Position numbers and translations under genes: made by a program
Part shown: positions 54,188 through 64,000 of the stretch, piece by piece
Layout of the letters: each line of letters starts with the position of its first letter
Position numbering within the stretch: position 1 is the stretch's first letter
Notes under the pieces: model-generated
What the model saw: only the letters and a program-made list of their open reading frames with translations
Databases searched by the model: none
What the model was told of the DNA's origin: nothing
DNA from: Anthoceros angustus
Taxonomy: Eukaryota > Streptophyta > Anthocerotopsida > Anthocerotales > Anthocerotaceae
Reading direction: 5' to 3'
Length of the DNA stretch: 64,000 nt
Assembly (NCBI GenBank): GCA_010909165.1
Contig: MU008167.1
Location: forward strand, 248,001 to 312,000

Positions 54188-57100
54188 TGTGGAAGACCAC
54201 ATGTGAACTAACCCCTCTCAAGTGTCGTGGAACGATTTTTTTGTTTTGGGTGTGTTAGAATAGCAGTGCTTTGAGAATCTCGAGTCGTCTTTTATACGGA
54301 ATGGTCCTTGGCCCTTGGAGATAATAATAATTTTTCGACCCTTAGGTTTGACCCTAGGTGGGGTAGAAATAGAGTCCTTGGGTATTGGGAATTTTAGAAT
54401 AAAAGGTGTCTATATATGCTAGGGATGCTCACAATATGCCACGCTTGTGTAGTCAAGTGGGGTGGTGGCTAGTTCCACCACGGTGGCCGAAACGGACGCA
54501 TGCACTGTGGGAATTTACAACCCTAGTGGCGGAGCGGGACTACCACTGAGCGCAATCGGGAGAAGGGCACACCCAAGACTGAGGTCGCGACTTTCCGTGA
54601 GGGGCACGGAGCGAGTCGAAGAAGAGGGGCGCGCTGCATACACGCCACGCCTCACCGCCTCACTGCAGGAGGAAGGCGCGACGATCGTGGCGCGGCGGAG
54701 GAGAGAAATCGCCGCAAGTTCGCGAGGAGGCGTGAAGGAGCGCCAGGGCGGCTCGATTTTTTTCTCTCCCGACCGTGGATCCGCAGGGTAGTCGAGGTTT
54801 TGTTTTGGGAGACAACGAGAAGGAGATGGCGCCCGAGCGAAATCCCACTCACGCAGGGGCCCAACATGGACCATCGGAAAGTGAGAGCCGGCACCGGTGC
54901 AGCCGGGTCAAGTTCATGGAGAAGAAATGGTACGATGCATTGGTGCAAGAGTGCGCCCGCAATTAAGGACCAAGTCGCAAGAGGGTGACGCGAGGGCCGC
55001 AACTGGATTTCTCTTTCGAGCAAAGAAGGCGGGCGAGAAGCATCGAGGATGGGAGCTTGGTGATTGACCCCAGAAGAAGACCTTGAAAGCCGCGCCCATG
55101 AAGCCTGGGAAGTGAGAGTGAACAATGGTCGGGTGACTCGCCAACTCGTGTTCAAAATGGTGGATTGGCCAAATGGATTTTGTGTTTCCTACGTAACCTA
55201 AGCGGATCATATGGCGGATCACTTCTTGGTTTTTCTTCACGAGGTGGTCAAGGGTACACAAATTGATTGGGGAGGATGATTTTCAAAGAGCCTGAGGAGA
55301 AGGCGAATTTACTCTCTTCCCTCGGCCCTCCTTGATTTCGCCTTTTCGATTCATGTAGGCGCATTCCGTGTTTAACTGAGTTGAAGTGGTCCGCCCGCAT
55401 GGTTGGAAGCCGTGAACTCAAGGTAGAAGAGGAGGAATTGAAGGAGGATTCGCAAGGATTCCAGCTTGGGAGTGCGCCGGAAGGTTCTAAGAGGGTGGGA
55501 AGTTTCCAAGGGTAAGAAGAAGGGCGCAACGGTCGAACGGGATCGGCGGAAGGGAGGACCAGAAGAGGAGGAACCCACCACACCTGTGGTCACCAGTCAA
55601 GACGCAGAGAACGCGTAAAGGAGGAAAAGTAAAGGGAAATGGCAAGTTGCTCCCTCCTGTGTGGATGAATGCCGCTAGGGGAGAGAAGCGGGAGAAGAGG
55701 CAAGCACCAACCCCTAGGAGAGGAGGGGTTAACTTCAGCCCGAGACCGAACGAGCTCCGGACATTTTTGGCGACATTTCACCGAACCGTCCTAGAGGTGG
55801 GGATAGGAGACACCGCCGACACGAATTGTTGTGGAGGCGGATGGGCAAGGGACAGCCCAATTTGGGATTTGGTGGTTTGACTTGCCATGGCACGACGCAG
55901 CGGATCTCCTCGATCAAGCACCATGGCTCTCACTTGGCCGAAAAGGCCGCAGAACTGGATTGGCCTCTTCGAGCAAAGAAGGCGAGAAGCATCAGGATGG
56001 GAGCTTGGTGATTGACCTCAAATAAAGAAGACCTTGAAAGCCGCAGCCATGAAGCCTCGGGAAGTGAGAGTGAACAATGGTCGGGTGACTCGCCAACTCG
56101 TGTTCAAAATGGTGGATTGGCCAAATGGATTTTGTGTTCCTATGTAACCTAAGTCGGATCATATGGCGGATCACTTGGTTTTTCTTCACGAGGTGGTCAA
56201 GGGTACACAAATTGATTGGGGAGGATGATTTTCAAAGAGCCTGAGGAGAAGGCGAATTTACTCTCTTCCCTCGGCCCTCCTTGATTTCGCCTTTTCCGAT
56301 TCATGTACGATTCCGTGTGTTTAACTGAGTTGAAGTGGTCCGCCCGCATGGTTGGAAGCCGGCCAGTGAACTTAGAAGAGGAGGAATTGAAGGAGGATTC
56401 AAGGATTCCAGCTTGGGAGTGCGCCCCGAAGGTTCTAAGAGGGTGGGAAGTTTCAAGGGTAAGAAGCGAAGCTCGAACGGGATGGCGAAGGGGAGGGCAC
56501 AGCAGGAGGAACCCACCACACCTGTGGTCACCATGTGTCAAGACGCAGCAGGAACGCGGTAAAGGAGGAAAAAAAGGGAAATGGAAGTTGCTCCCAGTGG
56601 GATGAACGCCGCTAGGGGAGAATGAAGCGGAAGAGGCAAGGCGGCATCAACCCCTAGGAGAGGAGGGGTTAACTTCACCGAGACCGCAACGAGCCCGGAC
56701 ATTTTTGGCGACATTTCACCGAACCGTCCTACCGAGGTGGGGATAGGAGACACCGTGACACGAGAATTGTTGTGGAGGATGGGCAAGGGACAGCCCAATT
56801 TGGGATTTGGTGGTTTGACCATGGCACGACGCAGTGATCTCCTCGATCAAGGCCCATGGCTCACTTACCGAGTGTGCAAGGCCAACAGGAGAAGTTGCTC
56901 AAGGAGAAGTTGGAAAGCCTGAAGGCGAGAGCAAGGCCGAGGAGCGCAGACGGAGTGGGCGGCCTTATGCAAGGCAGGAGCGTTAAGGCACATGTCCACT
57001 CAGAAGCTTTAGTAAATCAGTCAAGGGGCGCATGCTACAATTGAAGAGCTTCAAGATGAGGTCTCATGAGTCCAGAGCGGTGGAAGCGATGGCGCCTTGG

Positions 57101-58741
57101 AGAAATTCAAGAAGTCATGAGAGGTACAAGCGGAAAGAGACGGCTAGGGCCGAGTCAAGAGAGAGGTGGCCAAACCAAGAAAGGCCGAGCAATACCCACC
57201 GCAGAGCCAAACAACCACCGTGAAGTAACCACCACGGTGGCTAAACCAGCCACCGTGGAACGGGAACCGAGGTGGGGAAGTCACCACGGAGTGTCGCAGA
57301 TGGAGGGATGATCCTCGGAGAATCAACAGCACCGCCCAGGATTGTCCACGGAGGAGAGGGTAAGGACCTCAGAGGGGGGCGATTGTGCACGGCGTCCGGA
57401 TGAGGATGCTCATGTCCCGGCCGCCGCATGGTGAGCGGTGCTCACTCTAAACGTATGTGGTTGTTGGGACAGAGGGGCGTAAACCACCGGTCAGATCTTG
57501 ACCGCCACAGCGCTACGCTGGTTCCTTCGAGTAGGAGCGGGCGCCTATCCTCGCAAGTGCCGAAGAGATGAGCGAGGCGCAGCGAGCATGGAGGGAGGAG
57601 CACAGATGGTTGTCCAAATGAGGAGGAGCGGACAATGGACATAGAGGTCACAGCGCAACGCCGCTGGAAGGCGCGAGGGAAATTCAAAGGAGAGCGAGGT
57701 GGAGGTTGTGGGGAAAATCGCCGGATGTGAGGCGAGGCCAAGAGCGAGAGGGGTCCCCATGGGCCGAGGCGAGGCAAAGAATCGCGAGGCGGCTTGATTT
57801 TAGGAGAGTCGCGATAGCCTAGGACCGGGTTTTTCGTAGAGGATAGGGAGTTCCATCACCGAGAGTGTGTTGCTTAGATTGGTAAGGCGCCGTGGTAGGA
57901 GCTACAATTTTAGACACTAAAGAGAAGTGAGCCGTGTTGGACCACGGATGTATAAGAGACCCTTTGGGTGTCTCTCAAGGCGCATTTCGTGTGAACTTCC
58001 GTATCGAACCGCCGAGTGGGGTTGATTGGAGACGCCCGTCAAGATCAAACGGGTTCGCGCACCGCCTCGTCACAAGAAGGCCGGAAGATCTCGGATGGTC
58101 GAGAGCGGAGTGGCCAAGCTCCACTGGGTAACGGAAGGTGGCGCGCCACGAAAAGAGGTAGGAGTGCCGCGACGGCCGAGGCGGAATCGCCGGAAGGCGA
58201 ATCGCCCAAGCACCGACCGGGTTTTCTTCCGATCCTCTTTCCAACCGCTGCCACCAGTGTGTGTTCATTCCATGAGAGGGGTCTGTGGCCCAAGGAGGGT
58301 CTGTGGCCCAAGGAGGGGTCCGTGGCCCGTGAGACGAGGGAGAGTTCATTGGAAGGGAAAGGTTCCTGAGGGGTAGTGCTACTGGGAGGGATTGTGAGAG
58401 TGTGAGGGAAAATCGAAAAGGGGAGTGGGGTAGGATGGAAAAATTCGAGTAAGGTGAGGCGATATAGGTGTCCATAGCCCCTAGGTCCGTGTTAGAGAAG
58501 TCGATAATAGACTCATGACGGCGTGGTGGGGCCCGCCATGAACCTGCCACCGGTGGCCGAGTCTACCACTTGGTGGGTTTGGGCAGGTAGCTGGAGAAGG
58601 TGAGGTAGCGACCGGGTCTAGAATCCATAGATTTAGCACACCTTGACACAACACCATTCCCTTGGGATCGAATCCTAGGACTATAACGACATAGAGGGTA
58701 AATGTGGCCTCTTTGCGCTTCGATGCAAAACCCATTCCACA
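54188..58741 (+). repeat. 3' LTR, 4.55 kb including an internal duplication
   Basis: Starts TGTGGAAGACC, ends CCATTCCACA, and is followed by TATAG. It is collinear with the 5' LTR except that about 54,995-55,938 is repeated as about 55,939-56,868. The junction CTTGGCCG|AAAAGGCCGCAG joins two points that lie about 900 bp apart in the 5' LTR. Without that duplication its length equals the 5' LTR. Confidence 0.92.
54995..56868. repeat. About 935-bp tandem duplication within the 3' LTR
   Basis: Both copies contain GATTGGCCAAATGGATTTTG, GGTGGTCAAGGGTACACAAA and CCCCTAGGAGAGGAGGGGTT. The 5' LTR has each of these once. Confidence 0.9.
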
Positions 58742-58746
58742 TATAG
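58742..58746 (+). repeat. Target-site duplication TATAG (right)
   Basis: Identical to 29,121-29,125. Confidence 0.9.
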
Positions 58747-59220
58747 ACAGTATAGTGGAGGCGCAAGATGCCTACGCCCATTGACACACTACCCCGCATA
58801 CCACCTCATATGTTTGAACGCTTGTCGGCGACTGCATTTCATGGTCCTTATGCGTCCACTAGTTCTCTCAAGGTAAGTCACTTGTTTCTACCGCTTGTAG
58901 AAGATATAATGGAGGCGCCGCATCTTGCCTCCATTGACAATACCTACCCCGCATGCTTCACCCCTCATATGTTTGAACGATGTAAGGCGACCAGATTTGG
59001 GTCCATGCGTCCACTAGTTCTCCAAGGTAAGTCACTTGTTTCTACCTGTAGAAGATATAAACATGAGGCGCATGCCGCGCCCATGGACAATACCCACCCC
59101 GCATACGCCTTCCTCCTCATATGTTTGAACGCTTTAAGGGACGTGATTTCGTCCATGCATCCACTAGTTCTCTCCAAGGTAAGTCACTTGTTTCTACTGT
59201 TTGTAGTAGATATAAACAGT
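58747..59220. repeat. Three-copy tandem repeat, about 155 bp
   Basis: Each copy has CCTCATATGTTTGAACG (near 58,803, 58,964 and 59,116), CGTCCACTAGTTCTC and AAGGTAAGTCACTTGTTTCT. The retrotransposon is inserted at or very near the first copy. Confidence 0.85.
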
Positions 59221-59711
59221 AGAGGCGTTGGCATGCCAGCGCGTCCATGAACGGCAGAGGCACCGGCATGTGGCCGCAACTTCACATCACCGTCTTTGTC
59301 AGAATGTTGTTGCGCCATTAGGAAGGCATATAGTGTGGACATGCCGACGTCATATTCTTCATAGTGTGCAACAATAAAAACATTACCACCCATGACGACA
59401 TTTTCAATTTCCTGTCTCTTCTGGAGATTTTTGTTCCCCGTTCCATACTGTTTTCCCTTTGATAGCACTAATCCATGAAGAAGGTGGGACTCGAGAAGTA
59501 GAAAACACACACCACAGGCATGCAGACGGCAATTGCATTCCATGATTTCGGGAAGATGGAAACAGGGACTCTCACTGCTGCATGTTGAATTTCCATTGTC
59601 ATCTCCAATACTTATTACATCCTCCTCAAAACCGTTTTTCCAAAACCATTTACCCTTATGTACTAAATGAATAGCAAAAGGCCCATCACGTGGCCTTTTC
59701 GCTGCCACCAA
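59184..59711 (-). CDS. Hypothetical protein, 175 aa
   Basis: A single frame starting MVAAKRPRDGPFAIHLVHKG, with a Cys-rich middle (CNCRLHACGVC) and a tail that runs into the tandem repeat. I recognise no domain. It could be a gene, a cellular fragment or a chance frame. The rest of 59.7-60.0 kb shows nothing recognisable. Confidence 0.3.
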   Translation of the reverse strand: MVAAKRPRDGPFAIHLVHKGKWFWKNGFEEDVISIGDDNGNSTCSSESPCFHLPEIMECNCRLHACGVCFLLLESHLLHGLVLSKGKQYGTGNKNLQKRQEIENVVMGGNVFIVAHYEEYDVGMSTLYAFLMAQQHSDKDGDVKLRPHAGASAVHGRAGMPTPLLFISTTNSRNK

Positions 59712-60164
59712 TAGAGTGTCATGTATGGGTATTATTTCAAGGTAAATGTGTGCCTACTGAGGCTTTATATCCCTTTTTCAGCCCAACTCATGGCATGTTC
59801 CCGGCTTCCTACACACACAGCAACCGTACTTTTATAACATTTTTTGTGGACAGGAACAGCCGTTTCGTGCCCATGTTCGCGCCAGTTACCAGTATATTCA
59901 TTGGAAAAGCCGCTTCCTGTTTATTCCGCCAGTATGAATATTATGGTGTTAATAGCTACCCTTACTATCTCATATAACCTATGATTATGACTCTAGGTCA
60001 TAAATGGTCAACACATACATGACTTCACTTCAACAATCCGAATCGTAGTCCGAGTCACCAGGTGCCGGAACAGGAAGGTTCTCAAAGTGAAGAGGTTCTT
60101 GTGTGTTGGGATCCAAAGTGTCAAGGCATGGAATACATACTATCTCCTCTTCCTCCTACAGAAC

Positions 60165-61408
60165 AACTTCAACCAAAAGAACACGAGAAGCAGGAATTGA
60201 AAAAAAAAGTGATCATGTCACTATCATCAAATGATGAATAATCAGAATCAGCTATGGAAGGGGGAGGATGGACATGTCCAGTAGCTCGCACTGAAGGAGA
60301 AAATAGGTGAGACTCATTAAAAGTAATACTTCGTTTATATATGAGCTTCCTGATAAAAGGATCAAATAACTTGTAACCCTTAATGCCTTCCGTATAGCCA
60401 ATAAAAATATAGTTGGCAGCCCTAAGATCTAGCTTCTTACGTTGTGATGTAGGAATAAACATGTAAGCAGGAGACCCAAAAATTCGAAGATAATCCGATA
60501 GAAGGCTTTTTACCTGTGTTTAAAGGCTTCATATGGAGTCATATCTTGAACAGCTGATGTAGGTAATCTATTGAGGAGATAGGTGGCTGTAAGAATAGTT
60601 TTTGCCCAATAAACTTTTGATAAGTGTGCTTGGGATAATAAACAGCTTGTAATCTCTTGTAGGCGTAAATTCTTATTTTTCGCTACGCCATTTTGTTGAG
60701 GAGTGTTGACAACAGTAAGTTGTTGTGCTATGCCTTTAGCTCTACAAAAATCAATAAATCCATGTGAGGTAAACCCTCCTTCAATGTTTATCTGCTACCA
60801 TTGAAGGAGGGTTTAGAGATAGAGCCACAAATGTCTATATGAACAAGCTCGAGAAGGGATGAGATGACTACTCTCGCTTCGTCTTGACCCCTACCCTTTG
60901 TGGAGAGATGTTCTTAAAAGGAGCTTGATGTCTTTTGGTTAAGACACAAACTTCACACTAAGGGAGGGGTTAATTTTGGAGAGACAGGGAGTTCTATAAA
61001 ACTTTCCCTTAGACATTTGGAGCAATTTTTGGCTATGTGGGTGACCTAGACGATAATACCAAAGCATGTTATGTGATGGTGTGACAGAATCTTGGGACGC
61101 TACATTGATGGAATGTGTGGGACCCGCTTAGACTGACAACTTATATAGTCCATCTTCTAGTGTGCTTGTGCAGATGGTGAGGCCAACATAAGTAATGAAG
61201 CAGCTTTATGCATAGAGTGTAATTTGCATTGTATGTTCTAGACATAAACTAGCAGTAGACACCGGGTTTTTACACATGGAGGACGTGGTCTGAGAGAAGA
61301 AGTTGACCTGAATCGCATTTGAGAACAACATGACTGACTCTAGCTATGGGGAGGTTGTGGTCGTCGCCCAAGAGAACAGACTTGTGGGTATCTAGAGCCA
61401 ACTGAGTC
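60165..61408 (-). mobile_element. Ty1/copia fragment (pre-integrase, integrase, start of RT)
   Basis: Read on the minus strand, a protease/gag-end region near 61,270-61,400 (THKSVLLGDDHNLPIARV) is followed by a GAG-pre-integrase region near 61,060-60,960 (YYRLGHPHSQKLLQMSKGK). The integrase core near 60,780-60,665 reads FCRAKGIAQQLTVVNTPQQN then GVAKN. ATYLLNRLPTSAVQDMTPYE-type sequence follows near 60,560, then KKLDLRAANYIFIGYTEGIK and GYKLFDP (about 60,430-60,370). Frames shift repeatedly and no LTRs were found, so this is a dead internal fragment. Confidence 0.85.
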
Positions 61409-62050
61409 TTAGCATACCGCATCCGCTTTTGCTAATGACATGACAATGCTGTTAGATGGTTCAGAAGAATTCTTTAAAGCGGCTCTGGCTTTTCTCACAG
61501 ACTTTTGCTTTCTTTCAGGACTAGACCTTAATTGGGAGAAAGGAGCTATCATCGCTTTCAACTTGGGTCCTTTACCCAGCTGCGTCTCACACATACCGGT
61601 CATCTAGCCTGGTCAGTTTTTCAAGAACTTGAGAGTCCCGTTTGGCATTACAAGAGAAAATGCTGAGATTGGTAGGAAACTGATCGCCAAATTCATTTTG
61701 GAAAGCAGCTGCTATGCAGCTATCCAAGTTCTCTATTGCTGCTCAGGTTTTGGCCATCAACTATATTCTTGTTTCATCTCTGTGGTACTTCCTCTTGGTC
61801 TGGGAACCATCAAAGGCAGATTTTGCAAAATTGGAAGAAGTGATTTAGAATTTCTTGTGGAACCAACTAGTAGATTTAGGATCGAAATGTAAGCGCGTTG
61901 CCTAGAAGCATATGATTCAGCCGTGCTGGAAGGTAGCCTCGGTTTAGTCAATCCCTGGCTAAAGGCCATCCCACTCCATGGGCAATGGGTCGTTAAAGCA
62001 TTATCTACGGGTCAGTACCCTTCGAAATCCCGAGTGCTTCCCAAGTTACA
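61409..62050 (+). mobile_element. LINE (non-LTR) reverse transcriptase C-terminal fragment
   Basis: Plus-strand islands: AFANDMTMLLDGSEEFF at about 61,425-61,480 (the usual FADD catalytic box reads FAND), SGLDLNWEKGAIIAFN, then KFSIAAQVLAINYILVSSLW at about 61,720-61,780 and FLLVWEPSKADFAKLEEVI. Internal stops and shifts are present. 5' truncation is the normal LINE state. It abuts the copia fragment at about 61,408. Confidence 0.8.
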
Positions 62051-63955
62051 AACAGTTTCCTACTCCAAATCTGGCCTTTGACATTCTACCTTCAACTCTC
62101 CCCAAATCCCCACCTTGGCTAAATCCGGAACTCTACTTTGTTCTCAACCATTTAGAAGGATTGGAAATCTTTACGCCCCTTGTTGCAATGGAAGTCCCCG
62201 CAAATTAAACACGAGAGCATGCATGGCACAACTCCCTCTCTTATGCGTGGTCAACCTTTGACGACCCTTTTTTGCTACTAAAGTCCAAGCCTCCACCTTG
62301 GTTCGTACGGTGACTTTGCAAGGTCTTCATCATATCGGCCAGGTATGGATTGGGAACACCAAACTTGGAAATTGGTAACCATCCTTCAGAATGAGTTTAA
62401 CATCTCTCGCAGATGCGCCAACAAGCTTGTCGACTGGTTGCCATCTGCTCTGGCCTTTGATCTTCGCCCTTGTTTGGCCTGGCCTGTGGAGATCAAGGTG
62501 GGTGCTGGTACATTTCAAACTCCATGTTGTCCCAGGACGGGCCGCCACGTCTGCCAAGAGCCTTAATGTTTTGTGAAGTTCTAGGTGCTCTAGCGCAGGC
62601 ATAAGAATTCTTACCAATTTTTGGCCGTCTCAACATGGCCAGCTTCAAGCTACAGGTTTTGTGGCAATCCCTTGCAATTTCTTCCAACCAACAACAGTTC
62701 TCATTCAAACTCGATCTGAGGCTGATGGGCGGTCCTCAATGAGTTCAAGGAGTTGCCCCCCCGCGAGAAGTGTACCCTCTTCTGGTGGGAAAGGGTCCCG
62801 ACCCAACAGCTGCAGCTTTCCCCGGATCAATGGTGGTGGCCCACAGGAAAGAAGTTGCTGGCTAGCATATCTTCATTCAACTTCTAAACGGTATGTTTGT
62901 ACCGGAGGCTTGTTTGCAGACATAGGCTGAAGCAGCGCCTGCGCTTCGCTCCACGTCTTCAATTGAGGCCACCCAGATAGAAACGCGCCTTGGAAATTCT
63001 ATGGAAATCCAAAGCTTCCCAAGTTACAAGCGGTTTATACCAAATCGGCCTTTGACATTCTACCTTCAACTCTCCCAAATCCCCACCTTGGCTAAATCCG
63101 AACTCTACTTTGTTCTCAACCATTTAGAAGGATTGGAAATCTTCGCCTTGTTGCAATGGAAGTCCCATAAATTAAACACGAGCATGCATGGCTCCCTCTC
63201 TTATCGTGGTCAACCTTTGACGACCCTTTTTACTAAAGTCCAAGCCTCCACCTTGGTTCGTACGGTGACTTTGCAAGGTCTTCATCATATCGGCCAGGTA
63301 TGGATTGGGAACACCAAACTTGGAAATTGGTAACCATCCTTCAGAATGAGTTTAACATCTCTCGCAGATGCGCCAACAAGCTTATATTGGTTACCGCTTC
63401 GGCTTCTGATCTTCGCCCTTGTTTGGCTTTGCTGTGGAGATCAAGGTGGTCTTGGTTTCAAACTCCATGTTGTCCCAGGACGGGCCGCCACGTCTGCCAA
63501 GAGCCTTAATGTTTTGTGAAGTTCTAGGTGCTCTAGCGCAGGCATAAGAATTCTTACCAATTTTGGCCGTCTCAACATGGCTGACTTGCTTCAGTTTTGT
63601 GGCAATCCCTTGCAATTTCTTCCAACCAACAACAGTTCTCATTCAAACTCGATCTGAGGCTGATGGGCGGTCCTCAATGAGTTCAAGGAGTTGCCCCCCC
63701 GCGAGAAGTGTACCCTCTTCCGGTGGGAAAGGGTCCCGACCCCAATTTGCAGCTTTCCCGGATCAATGGTGGTGGCCACAGGGAAAGAAGTTGCTGGCTA
63801 GCATATCTTCATTCAACTTCTAAACGGTATGTTTTGTCTGGGAGGCTTGTTTGAGACATAGGCTGGCTTCGCTGGCGCTCCACGTCTTCAATTGAGGCCA
63901 CCCAGATAGAAACGCGCCTTGGAAATTCTATGGAAATCCAAAGCTATCCAGCCTA
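62030..63955. repeat. Tandem duplication of about 970 bp following the LINE RT
   Basis: The segment from about 62,035 (CTTCCCAAGTTACAAACAGT) repeats from about 63,015. A third start appears at about 63,940 at the window edge. Shared landmarks are CTACTTTGTTCTCAACCATT, GGTCTTCATCATATCGGCCA and GAGTTGCCCCCCCGCGAGAA. Peptides such as LNEFKELPPREKCTLFWWER look like the region downstream of RT in plant LINEs, so the unit is probably LINE 3' sequence. The copies differ mainly by small indels. Confidence 0.75.
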
Positions 63956-64000
63956 AAGTTCGCTTCACAGTTAGGGCTATGTGGCAGACCGCTGTGCCGA

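Larger units (their letters stand above)
29126..58741 (+). mobile_element. Ty3/gypsy LTR retrotransposon carrying a nested CACTA element
   Basis: LTRs begin TGTGGAAGACC and end CCATTCCACA, so the ends are TGTGGAA...TTCCACA inverted repeats, and they are flanked by TATAG on both sides. The 5' LTR (29,126-29,475 plus 45,174-48,447, about 3.62 kb) is split by a 15.7-kb CACTA transposon. The internal region 48,448-54,187 starts with a primer-binding site and ends with a polypurine tract. Gag, protease, RT, RNase H and integrase remnants are all in plus orientation and in Ty3/gypsy order. Without the insertion the element is about 13.9 kb. All coding parts contain frameshifts, so it is not autonomous as assembled. 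Confidence 0.93.

Noticed and set aside
29126-58741. Treating the two similar 4-kb blocks as a segmental gene duplication
   Set aside because: TG...CA ends, TATAG on both sides, PBS, PPT and pol homology between the blocks identify them as LTRs of one element.

Overview
The window looks like nuclear DNA of a land plant, most likely a seedless one such as a lycophyte, fern or bryophyte. The evidence is two intronless PLS-class pentatricopeptide repeat (PPR) organelle RNA-editing-type genes, an intron-containing plastid acyl-ACP thioesterase gene, a myristoylated PADRE/DUF4228-type gene, a plant homeodomain gene, a tRNA-Arg gene, and nested plant Ty3/gypsy, CACTA, Ty1/copia and LINE elements. 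The species cannot be named from the sequence alone.

Layout. 1-10 kb: two paralogous PPR genes in the same orientation, with about 13 and 5 internal PLS triplets, separated by an inverted and internally collapsed third copy. 10-15 kb: repeat-rich sequence with a small predicted membrane-protein gene on the minus strand (13.5-13.9 kb), an inverted duplication of a piece of that gene (11.8-12.0 kb) and several minisatellites. 15-17.1 kb: a heavily mutated PPR pseudogene. 17-20 kb: AT-rich repeats, a 26-bp-arm hairpin and tRNA-Arg(UCG) on the minus strand. 20.4-22.2 kb: a seven-exon acyl-ACP thioesterase gene, convergent with the PADRE-type gene at 22.7-23.05 kb. 25.7-28.3 kb: a gene whose N-terminal half is a 33-bp minisatellite encoding a Tyr/Asn/Gly-rich prion-like tract and whose C-terminal part is a homeodomain. 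Four repeat units are 2 bp short and break the frame in this assembly.

29.1-58.7 kb is one nested transposon complex. The outer element is a Ty3/gypsy LTR retrotransposon with TG...CA ends, a TATAG target duplication, unusually long LTRs of about 3.6 kb, a primer-binding site, a polypurine tract and decayed gag, protease, RT, RNase H and integrase. A 15.7-kb CACTA-superfamily DNA transposon (28-bp inverted ends beginning CCCTA, AGT target duplication, decayed minus-strand TNP2 transposase) is inserted 350 bp into its 5' LTR, so the CACTA arrived second. 58.7-64 kb holds a short tandem repeat, an unidentified ORF, a minus-strand Ty1/copia fragment and a plus-strand LINE whose 3' part is tandemly duplicated.

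Two themes recur. Coding sequence here is built from or altered by tandem repeats (the PPR array and the homeodomain-gene minisatellite). The repeat copies also differ from one another mostly by tiny indels, often at CG dinucleotides, rather than by substitutions. The second point may be real decay or a long-read consensus artefact in methylated repeats, and it limits confidence in every frameshift called below.
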